Positions 56,931 through 64,000 of a stretch of DNA of 64,000 nucleotides are shown in pieces. The translations under genes and the position numbers were made by a program. The stretch is from Robertmurraya kyonggiensis. GTDB taxonomy: Bacteria; Bacillota; Bacilli; Bacillales; Cytobacillaceae. The stretch covers positions 1,860,001 to 1,924,000 of the forward strand of contig NZ_SWBM01000001.1 in NCBI RefSeq assembly GCF_005116465.1, written 5' to 3'. Position 1 is the first letter of the stretch. Every line of letters starts with the position of its first letter. The notes beneath the pieces are model-generated. The model made no database searches. It had not been told where the DNA came from and saw only the letters and a list, made by a program, of their open reading frames with translations.

Positions 56931-57518
56931 TCAAGAATCAATTGTTTCTTGGAACTTTTCAAAGAATAAATCAGCCTCTTCTTGAATATAGTCTTCGTCA
57001 ACCTTCTCTGGAAGAGGAGGAAGCTCATCTAGACTTCTCAAGCCAAAATAATCAAGAAATTCCTTTGTTGTTCCGTATAAAATGGCTCTTCCGGTACCTT
57101 CAGCTCGACCTACCTCTTTAATAAGAGCTTTTGCTGCTAATGTATGAATTGGTCGTTCTGTTTTGACACCTCTAATTTCCTCAATTTCAGCCCTTGTTAT
57201 TGGCTGCTTATAAGAAATAATCGCTAATGTTTCAAGTGCTGCCTGAGATAATGTAGTTGTTGTAGGAGAATCTACAAGCTTTTTTAAGTAGGCGGAGTTC
57301 TCTTTTTTCGTTGCGAGCTGGTAACTTCCCGCAAACTGAACAATCGTAATCCCACGATCGAGGTCATTCGAATAGTCCTCAGTCAATTGAAGGAGAATTT
57401 CCTGCGTATATGCCTCCTCGATTTCAAGAACTTGTGAAATCTGTTTAATGGATAAGCCTTCATCACCTGCTGCAAACAATAGACTTTCCACAATTCCTTT
57501 CCAATTAACAATTTCCAA
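56931..57518 (-). CDS. scpB: Segregation and condensation protein ScpB
   Basis: Winged-helix (kite) subunit of the Smc-ScpAB condensin. 195 residues; the conserved [29 protein letters not shown] core lies near 92 and [24 protein letters not shown] near 140. Start TTG at 57518 behind GAAGGAGTAACA. Five bases after scpA. Confidence 0.95.
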   Translation of the reverse strand: MEIVNWKGIVESLLFAAGDEGLSIKQISQVLEIEEAYTQEILLQLTEDYSNDLDRGITIVQFAGSYQLATKKENSAYLKKLVDSPTTTTLSQAALETLAIISYKQPITRAEIEEIRGVKTERPIHTLAAKALIKEVGRAEGTGRAILYGTTKEFLDYFGLRSLDELPPLPEKVDEDYIQEEADLFFEKFQETIDS

Positions 57519-57523
57519 AAATG

Positions 57524-58267
57524 TTACTCCTTCCCCATCACAAATATTTCCGTAAAATTGCTTTCTTGCTCAACAATGATTTCTCTTCGTTTCATTAATT
57601 CCAACACGGCTAGGAATGTAATGACGATATGTTCCTTTTCTGGAACTGGAAATAGGTCAAAGAAGCTTCTCCGACCTTTATGAGATCTCAACTCATTAAC
57701 GATCTCTTCCATTCTCTGCTCGATTGGTATTTCTTGTCGCTGAATCTTTGTAGGCAGAGGTCTTTGCAACTTTTTCCTTCTTAACAGCTTCTGTAAAGCA
57801 CCGAGCATATCATAAAGTGACACATCCAAATCTTTTCTTTCTGTGCTTTCTTCACTAACATATTCAGCTAGGTCGCTTGGTGGTTTGGTAAACATCAAGC
57901 CCCTCTCACCCTCTAGACTTTTCAAATCCGAAGCCGCTTCTTTATACTTTCTATATTCAATTAACCTTTCGACCAACTCGTCTCTCGGGTCTTCTTCAAT
58001 TTCAAACTCAAAATCATCTTCTAATGATTCTTCATGCTTCGGCAGTAACATTTTACTTTTAATCGCTAACAACGTTGCGGCCATGACTAAAAATTCACTC
58101 GCCACATCAAGCTCAAGCTTTTTCATTGTATGTATATAGAAAAGATACTGCTCCGTAATTTCCGAAACAGGTATATCATAAATATCAATTTCAAGTCGAT
58201 TGATCAAATGAAGGAGTAAATCTAGAGGTCCTTCAAAAGCATCAATTTTTACATTATAGTGCATCAT
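57524..58267 (-). CDS. scpA: Segregation and condensation protein ScpA (kleisin)
   Basis: Kleisin bridging the Smc heads. 247 residues with the N-terminal signature [27 protein letters not shown], an acidic middle ([18 protein letters not shown]) and a C-terminal winged helix ([18 protein letters not shown]). ATG at 58267 behind GGTGG; the next codon is also ATG and is equally possible. Operon scpA-scpB. Confidence 0.95.
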   Translation of the reverse strand: MMHYNVKIDAFEGPLDLLLHLINRLEIDIYDIPVSEITEQYLFYIHTMKKLELDVASEFLVMAATLLAIKSKMLLPKHEESLEDDFEFEIEEDPRDELVERLIEYRKYKEAASDLKSLEGERGLMFTKPPSDLAEYVSEESTERKDLDVSLYDMLGALQKLLRRKKLQRPLPTKIQRQEIPIEQRMEEIVNELRSHKGRRSFFDLFPVPEKEHIVITFLAVLELMKRREIIVEQESNFTEIFVMGKE

Positions 58268-58483
58268 ATTTTCCACCAAAACTTCTCATAAATTCATTCA
58301 AACATACTAATAGTATAGAGGATTCAGATGGTATATCCAATAAAAATTTCATTACTGCATTGTTCTTTCCACGATATACCAAATTCTCTCTAAAATGATT
58401 AGGGTATTTGCCTATACAAGAAGACAAATGATTACATAGGATGTTACTGTACAAAAAAGAATATTAAGTAGGAGGTAATATAA

Positions 58484-58573
58484 ATGTCAGCAGGTCATGG
58501 ATTTGGCTCAGGCTTTGCCCTAATCGTAGTACTGTTCATTCTTTTAATTATCGTCGGTGCTTCTTGGTTCTAG
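58484..58573 (+). CDS. YjcZ-family sporulation peptide
   Basis: 29 residues: MSAGHGFGSGF followed by one hydrophobic helix (ALIVVLFILLIIVGASWF). This Gly-rich start plus single membrane helix is the pattern of the small YjcZ/SscA-type sporulation proteins. Strong ribosome site AGGAGGTAATATAA. Function unknown; in B. subtilis relatives are made during sporulation. Confidence 0.85.
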   Translation: MSAGHGFGSGFALIVVLFILLIIVGASWF

Positions 58574-58718
58574 AACAATATTCGGGAAAACTCGAAGAAA
58601 TATAGCAAAAGTTATAACGTTTATGAAATACCCAGACATTCTCTGGGTATTTTCTTTTGGTCGACCAAGACAGCGATCTACGGTAAAATTAAAGAAAAAG
58701 AGGGCTAGGAGGCAGCGA

Positions 58719-59225
58719 ATGTATCCAGAAGAATATATCGAATACTTGATCCACTTTCATGGGGATCGTGATTATTTTGAATGCCATGAAATTCTAGAAG
58801 AGTATTGGAAACAAGTTGATAAAAACAATAAAAATTCTATTTTAGTTGGCTTTATTTTGCTCGCTGTTTCTTGCTACCATCACAGACGAGAAAATTTCAG
58901 TGGAGCTCACCGTACCTTAAGTAAAGCATTAAACATTTTTCAGGAACAAAGAACTCAGTTAGTTCAATTCGGTTTCGAAGCAAATGAGTTTATCATTTTT
59001 TTACAAGACAGACTCTCTGTTATTCAAAGTCAGCGAGCCTACACTAGTATGAACTTACCTATACAGGATCAGAAACTAATTGAGCTATGCAAGAAAGCAT
59101 CTGATAAAAAGAAATTCAACTGGTGTGAAGTGAGCGATCTTAGCAACAAGGAGCTTGTTCACCGTCATGCACTAAGAGACCGTAGTGACGTAATTGCAGA
59201 GCGTAATCAGGCAATCCAATTAAAA

Positions 59226-59246
<21 letters not shown>
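58719..59246 (+). CDS. ypuF: DUF309 protein YpuF
   Basis: 175 residues, all-helical, with the family motif HGDRDYFECHEILEEYWK near 14, whose conserved His, Glu and Trp suggest a metal- or ligand-binding pocket. ATG at 58719 behind AGGAGGCAGCG; the frame opens earlier but without ribosome site, and the chosen length matches B. subtilis YpuF (174). Convergent with ribT. Confidence 0.9.
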
Positions 59247-59606
<360 letters not shown>

Positions 59607-59856
59607 TTAAGATCCCTCATTAATGGAATAAACATTTAGAATCTATTTTTTCCATTTTCTTCTCTTTTTAAACTACTCATGCACTATTATGCTATTAGCT
59701 CTTGACCCCTTTATGTATAGTATGTTGTTCTTGTGAAAATGGTTCTTTAGATGCACACCGATCGTTATTATCATACAAGATTTATAGAATTTCTTCAATC
59801 TCCAAATTGTAGGAAAGAAAGTTTTCATTCATTAACACCTAGTCTATAATAATAAT
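59607..59856. other. ribT-ypuA divergent intergenic region
   Basis: Holds the unidentified ribT promoter and, at its right end, the ypuA ECF promoter. No gene or repeat recognised. Confidence 0.5.
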
Positions 59857-59883
59857 TGAAACTTTCTATAACCTGATATCGTC
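59857..59883 (+). promoter_or_regulatory. ECF (SigM/SigW-type) promoter of ypuA
   Basis: TGAAAC, 17-base spacer, CGTC, 45 bases before the ypuA ATG. This is the extracytoplasmic-stress pattern; ypuA is a SigM target in B. subtilis. Confidence 0.7.
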
Positions 59884-59927
59884 TATGAAAAAGAGAAACA
59901 GCTATTTGTAGCTAGGAGGCTATTCAG

Positions 59928-60794
59928 ATGAAAAAATTAATTATTATAGCTCTAATATTTATGTTATTCCTTTTGCCGGTACAAGCATTCGCTGACATGG
60001 CTGAAGGAGATATGATTATTACGTTAGGAGAAAATTTAACGGACGACCAGAAAAATTTACTTCTCGCAGAAATGAAAGCACCTGAGGATGCCCAAATTAT
60101 TACGGTTTCCAATGCTGAAGAGCATCAATATCTTGGCAACTACATCGCCAAATCTTTAATTGGAACAAAAGCGATTTCTTCTTCCGCTATTACGGTTGGG
60201 AAAGAAGGTTCAGGACTTGAAGTTGAAACCAAGAATATTAACTGGGTTACAGATGAGATGTACATCAATGCTCTAATTACAGCTGGAGTTAAAGATGCGA
60301 GTATTTATATTACTGCGCCAACATCCGTTTCTGGAACAGCAGCTTTAACGGGAATTATTAAAGCTTATGAAATTTCAGCAGATACCACAATTCCTGAGGA
60401 TGTTAAACAAGCTGCCAATGAAGAAATGGTTGAAACCGCAGAGCTAGGTGAGACTGTTGGACAAGAAAATGCTGCTGCCCTAATTGCTAAGATTAAAGAA
60501 GAGATTGCTAAAAACAAACCGGAAACAGATGCCGATCTTCGTGCCATTATCGAACAAGCAGCGAAAGAGCTAGGCATTACATTAACCGAAGAGCAAATTC
60601 AAAGCTTGATTGATTTGTTCAATAAAATTAAGAATTTAGATATCGACTGGAATCAAGTTGGTGATCAATTAAACCAAGCTAAGGATAAAATTTCTAAATT
60701 CCTTGAGAGTGAAGAAGGTCAAGGATTCCTAGAAAAGCTAAAAGAGTTTTTCGTTAGTTTAATTGATGCGATTAAAGCACTTTTTTCAAAGTAA
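59928..60794 (+). CDS. ypuA: DUF1002 secreted protein YpuA
   Basis: 288 residues: cleavable signal peptide (about 1-23, ending QAFA), DUF1002 domain through about 170 (MIITLGENLTDDQKNLLLAEM; NINWVTDEMYINALITAGV; ITAPTSVSGTAALTGIIKAYE) and a helical, lysine-rich C-terminus. Extracytoplasmic; function unknown. ATG behind AGGAGGCTATTCAG. Envelope-stress promoter upstream. Confidence 0.92.
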   Translation: MKKLIIIALIFMLFLLPVQAFADMAEGDMIITLGENLTDDQKNLLLAEMKAPEDAQIITVSNAEEHQYLGNYIAKSLIGTKAISSSAITVGKEGSGLEVETKNINWVTDEMYINALITAGVKDASIYITAPTSVSGTAALTGIIKAYEISADTTIPEDVKQAANEEMVETAELGETVGQENAAALIAKIKEEIAKNKPETDADLRAIIEQAAKELGITLTEEQIQSLIDLFNKIKNLDIDWNQVGDQLNQAKDKISKFLESEEGQGFLEKLKEFFVSLIDAIKALFSK

Positions 60795-60796
60795 AT

Positions 60797-60830
60797 AAAT
60801 AAGCTGCCCGATTGGGCAGCTTATTTATTT
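60797..60830. terminator. Bidirectional terminator between ypuA and lysA
   Basis: Perfect 11-bp stem ATAAGCTGCCC / GGGCAGCTTAT with 4-nt loop; AT-rich tails on both sides. Confidence 0.85.
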
Positions 60831-62143
60831 TGTGCTTTCACTTTTAATGGTAGGTCATGTCGGACAAGGTCAGCATATGTTTCTCTTCTCACAACGAGCG
60901 TTACCTGTCCGTTTTCTACGAACACAACTGGTGGTTTCGGGATTCGATTGTAGTTATTGGCCATTGAGTACCCGTAAGCCCCTGTACAGAAGACAGCTAG
61001 TACGTCTTCCTTCCCCGCTTTAGGCAATGGTAAATCCCAAATCAACATGTCTCCAGATTCACAGCATTTCCCTGCGATCGATACTGTTTCTTCTACTTCA
61101 TCTAGAGGACGATTAGCCAATACCGCTTCATACTTTGCTTCATACAAAGCTGGGCGGATATTATCACTCATTCCCCCGTCTACCGCCAAATAGTTTCTGA
61201 CGTTCGGAACTTCCTTCCTAGAACCAACTTGATAAAGAGTCGTTCCGGCATCTCCAACTAAAGAACGGCCAGGTTCAATCCAAATTTCCGGAATAGTCAT
61301 ACCAAAAATTCTTGCCTGTTCCTTAACCTCTAGAATGATTTCTTCAACATACTGGGAAGCTGGGATTGGGGCGTCTTCATTCGTATAACGAATTCCAAAT
61401 CCACCACCTAGATTCAGAACCTTTACTTCATAGGAATACGTTTCTTTCCAGTGATTCAATTTTTCAAAAATCTTCCTTGCAGCAAGTATAAAACCGGTCG
61501 TTTCAAATATTTGCGAGCCAATATGACAATGAATACCTAGTAAGTTTAAGAAGTCGGAATGCATCCCGATTTTTACGGCCGACTCAGCCTGTCCATTTTG
61601 CAAGTCAAAACCAAACTTCGAATCTTCCTGCCCAGTTAATATATAATCATGAGTATGTGCTTCGATTCCCGGTGTAACACGAAGGAGGATATTTGCTTTT
61701 ACTTCCTTCTCTCTACAAAGCTCCTCGAGCATTTTTAATTCATGAAAATTATCGACAACAATACAACCGATTTCATGTTCTAGTGCCATAGATAATTCTT
61801 CTCGACTTTTATTATTCCCGTGAAAATGAATCTTTCCGACTGGAAACTCAGCTGCAAGCGCAGTGTATAACTCACCACCAGATACTACATCAAGGGATAA
61901 CCCTTCCTGCTCGACTAGCTGAATCATAGCTAATGTTGAGAATGCCTTACTTGCATAAGCAACTTGTGCTTTCACCCCTAATTTATCAAAGGTTTCTTTA
62001 AAACCTCGAGCTCTTTCTCTAATAAGAGCAACATCGTATACGTAGACTGGCGTACCAAACTCCTTAACGATTTCAAGTGTATCCACTCCACCAATTTCTA
62101 AATGGCCTTTATCATTTACATTGGAGGTACCATGCAAAAACAT
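60821..62143 (-). CDS. lysA: Diaminopimelate decarboxylase
   Basis: PLP enzyme for the last step of lysine synthesis. 440 residues: PLP lysine in AQVAYASKAFSTLAM near 65, phosphate-binding LNLGGGFGIRY near 243 and the catalytic Cys in SIAGKCCESGDMLI near 345. ATG behind GTGAGGGGA. Lies after spoVAF, as in B. subtilis. Confidence 0.97.
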   Translation of the reverse strand: MFLHGTSNVNDKGHLEIGGVDTLEIVKEFGTPVYVYDVALIRERARGFKETFDKLGVKAQVAYASKAFSTLAMIQLVEQEGLSLDVVSGGELYTALAAEFPVGKIHFHGNNKSREELSMALEHEIGCIVVDNFHELKMLEELCREKEVKANILLRVTPGIEAHTHDYILTGQEDSKFGFDLQNGQAESAVKIGMHSDFLNLLGIHCHIGSQIFETTGFILAARKIFEKLNHWKETYSYEVKVLNLGGGFGIRYTNEDAPIPASQYVEEIILEVKEQARIFGMTIPEIWIEPGRSLVGDAGTTLYQVGSRKEVPNVRNYLAVDGGMSDNIRPALYEAKYEAVLANRPLDEVEETVSIAGKCCESGDMLIWDLPLPKAGKEDVLAVFCTGAYGYSMANNYNRIPKPPVVFVENGQVTLVVRRETYADLVRHDLPLKVKAQNK

Positions 62144-62171
62144 TCTCTATCCCCTCACTTCAGGTTAAATA

Positions 62172-62309
62172 AATAGACAGAATCTATTAGAGACTGTCTA
62201 TTGTTATACGAAATTTTTATATTAGTTTAAACAATTTGAATAAAAATTACTTTACCATATTCGAGGGGAAACTTCAATTCCTATTTCCATACTTGGGATT
62301 GAAGTTTTA
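62172..62309 (-). other. spoVAF-lysA spacer with two hairpins
   Basis: Minus strand order: an AAACTTCAAT/ATTGAAGTTT hairpin (62269-62307) directly after the spoVAF stop, then AATAGACAG/CTGTCTATT (62172-62202) followed by TATTT. The second could be a weak terminator or part of the lysA leader. The sequence is too short and lacks the motifs for a lysine riboswitch. Confidence 0.55.
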
Positions 62310-63794
62310 CTAACTACTTGAAGATTGTTTTTGTCGTTTTTTGGGTTGTACAATGCTTGGTCTAATTTTAGAGCCAGGGGCAGACTTCCGAAATAGTATT
62401 TCCAAACATGCCCTTGGACTAAACGGTAAAAACGGCCAGAAATATGGGCTGTTAAAGGAGCGGAGATTTGCTAAGAACAATAAATAAAGTGTGAATCCTA
62501 TAACAAGTCCAGGTACTTTGAAAATCGATACGAGTATGAGCAAAACGAGCTTCACGAGGGTATTCGCAATTCCTAATTCATAGCTTGGCGTTGAGAATGT
62601 ACCCATTGCTGAAACGGCTACATAAAGGATAACTTCTGGTACAAATACTCCCACATCAATCGCAATTTGCCCGATTAATACAGCTGCAATCAACCCCATT
62701 GCCGTCGCTAATGGGGTTGGTGTGTGAATCGCTGCTAAACGTAGGAACATCAACCCTAATTCTGATAGAAATATTTGCAAAATAATTGGGATATGTGATT
62801 TCTCATTGGGACCGATAAATTTTAATTCCTCCGGTAAAAGCGATGGCTCTAATACAAATAACAACCAAAGTGGTAACAAAAATAGCGATCCAAATACACC
62901 CAAAAATCTGCACCAGCGAATGAAAGTTCCGACCGCTGGTGATTGTCGATATTCTTCGGCATGTTGCAAATGATGAAAGTATGTAGTTGGTGTGATAATG
63001 ACACTCGGAGATGTACTTACATAAATCAATACATGCCCCTCTAATAAGTGGGTAGCAGCTACGTCCGCTCTTTCCGTATACCGAACTAAAGGATATGGAT
63101 TATATCCTTGCTTAACTAGGTATTCTTCAACAGCTTTGTCAGCCATCGTTAACCCATCTACATTGATCGCTTCCAGTTCTTCTCGGATAATTTGAATTAA
63201 GTCTGTATTCGCAACATCTTTCACATATCCGATTGCAATGTCTGTTTTCGAGCGTTCTCCAACTTTTAGAATCTCAAATCTTAATCGTTCATCTCTAATT
63301 CTTAATCGAGTCAATCCTGTATTTAAAATAATATTTTCAACAAATCCATCTCTTGAACCTCGAACAACCTTTTCCGTTACAGGTTCATCTGGTTGTCTCC
63401 CTGGGTAGCTTCTGACGTCTACAGCAAAAGCTTCTGTTTCCCCTTCCATTACAATAACAATCAAGCCTGAAAGCAATTGATCCACGAGTTCATCCATTAA
63501 TTTTACAGGCTGAACGGACTGATGTAGGAGGCGATTTTGGATGAGGTCATAAAGATCCTGATGGGAATTTTCATTATCATTCAATTCAACCAATTCTTTG
63601 ATGATTTGTATAATAAAATTCGTGTCACATAGACCGTTCACCGAATAAATATGAACATCCTTCTTATGGATTTTAATTTTTCGAATCCCAAGATCAAAGC
63701 TTTCACCTAAACCAACCCGATCTTTCATAAATTGTTCTACTTCACTTGGGTCAGAAGGAATAGGTAGCTTTTCCACAGAAGACTTATTTGTCAT
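62310..63794 (-). CDS. spoVAF: Stage V sporulation protein AF
   Basis: 494 residues of the GerA/SpoVAF germinant-receptor A-subunit family: N-terminal soluble domain (about 1-270) and about five transmembrane helices (for example [19 protein letters not shown] near 300). Encoded with the SpoVA DPA channel operon and thought to assist germination. ATG at 63794 behind GAAAGGAGTGG, overlapping spoVAEA by 11 bases. Confidence 0.94.
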   Translation of the reverse strand: MTNKSSVEKLPIPSDPSEVEQFMKDRVGLGESFDLGIRKIKIHKKDVHIYSVNGLCDTNFIIQIIKELVELNDNENSHQDLYDLIQNRLLHQSVQPVKLMDELVDQLLSGLIVIVMEGETEAFAVDVRSYPGRQPDEPVTEKVVRGSRDGFVENIILNTGLTRLRIRDERLRFEILKVGERSKTDIAIGYVKDVANTDLIQIIREELEAINVDGLTMADKAVEEYLVKQGYNPYPLVRYTERADVAATHLLEGHVLIYVSTSPSVIITPTTYFHHLQHAEEYRQSPAVGTFIRWCRFLGVFGSLFLLPLWLLFVLEPSLLPEELKFIGPNEKSHIPIILQIFLSELGLMFLRLAAIHTPTPLATAMGLIAAVLIGQIAIDVGVFVPEVILYVAVSAMGTFSTPSYELGIANTLVKLVLLILVSIFKVPGLVIGFTLYLLFLANLRSFNSPYFWPFLPFSPRACLEILFRKSAPGSKIRPSIVQPKKRQKQSSSS

Positions 63795-64000
63795 AAAATC
63801 CACTCCTTTCAAGGATTATTTCAATTGCTTTCTTTGTTATGGGGGCACCAATTTCAAAGGAATCCTTGCCTGACATTTTTCCAACATCCCCAATCCCTAC
63901 AATTACTGGTACATCTAACTGATCGAGAGAATACACAGTGTCTCCATTCAGTCTTCCAATATCCAATTCAGGTTCCCCATATTTATCCACTCCGTAAGGT
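63784..64000 (-). CDS. spoVAEA: Stage V sporulation protein AEA, C-terminal part (5' end beyond window)
   Basis: The visible 71 codons end ...[37 protein letters not shown], the conserved C-terminus of the soluble SpoVAE-type protein. The frame stays open to the window edge ([17 protein letters not shown]), so the GTG at 63990 is internal. Part of the spoVA operon. Confidence 0.9.
   Translation of the reverse strand, partial: PYGVDKYGEPELDIGRLNGDTVYSLDQLDVPVIVGIGDVGKMSGKDSFEIGAPITKKAIEIILERSGFYDK

Noticed and set aside
62144-62309. Lysine riboswitch before lysA
   Set aside because: The spacer is too short and shows only two simple hairpins, none of the L-box conserved blocks.

Overview
The window is a chromosomal segment of a low-GC, endospore-forming member of the Bacillaceae. 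Gene content and order follow the Bacillus subtilis aroF(aroC)-cheR-ndk-hepT ... resABCDE ... dacB ... lysA-spoVA segment almost gene for gene. It contains spoIVA, ypeB-sleB, cotJABC, spmAB-dacB, ypuI, spoVAEA-spoVAF and TRAP (mtrB). The species is not B. subtilis: sequences diverge, cotJ, a superoxide dismutase gene and a Mn-type pyrophosphatase gene sit in unusual places, and several intergenic repeat families are present. No rRNA, tRNA, prophage, complete insertion sequence or CRISPR array was found.

Layout. 1-7.2 kb: chorismate synthase (cut by the window edge), cheR, ndk, the menaquinone side-chain and methylation genes hepS-menG-hepT, and folE-mtrB-hbs. 8-20.7 kb: spoIVA, yphF/yphE, gpsA, der, the yphA-YIEGIA-'capping subunit' operon, ypzI, fni (type 2 IPP isomerase), ypfD (S1-repeat protein), plsC-cmk, ypfB and motI/ypfA. 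20.8-28.5 kb: ypeB-sleB (germination), prsW, ansA, ypdA, gudB and mecB. 28.5-36.7 kb: the ypb cluster (ypbG, F, E, D, recS, ypbB, fer), interrupted by an unknown membrane protein, a CBS protein and the cotJABC operon. 36.9-42 kb: ribU behind an FMN riboswitch, ppaC, serA and an M23/LysM peptidase. 42.3-50.6 kb: sigX-rsiX, then resABC and resDE. 50.7-58.3 kb: rluB, spmA-spmB-dacB, a superoxide dismutase, a 52-bp tandem array, ypuI, an orphan ORF and scpA-scpB. 58.4-64 kb: a YjcZ-like peptide, ypuF, ribT, ypuA, lysA, spoVAF and spoVAEA (cut by the window edge).

How the genes work together. HepS/HepT make the C35 side chain, MenG methylates demethylmenaquinone, Fni feeds isoprenoid precursors, and ResABC build c-type cytochromes under ResDE, so much of the segment serves the respiratory chain. 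A second theme is sporulation: coat basement (SpoIVA), inner coat (CotJ), cortex (DacB, SpmAB, SleB, YpeB) and DPA channel (SpoVA). A third is envelope stress, through SigX/RsiX, PrsW and an ECF-type promoter in front of ypuA.

The most notable non-gene content is intergenic. (1) A MITE-like element is present in three copies, two flanked by 8-bp target duplications. (2) A hairpin repeat family shows compensatory base changes between copies. (3) A 52-bp array carries a palindrome in most units. (4) A duplication in front of hepT creates extra translation starts. No wholly new protein system could be demonstrated. The least understood protein loci are the YIEGIA/capping operon and the orphan ORF beside scpB.
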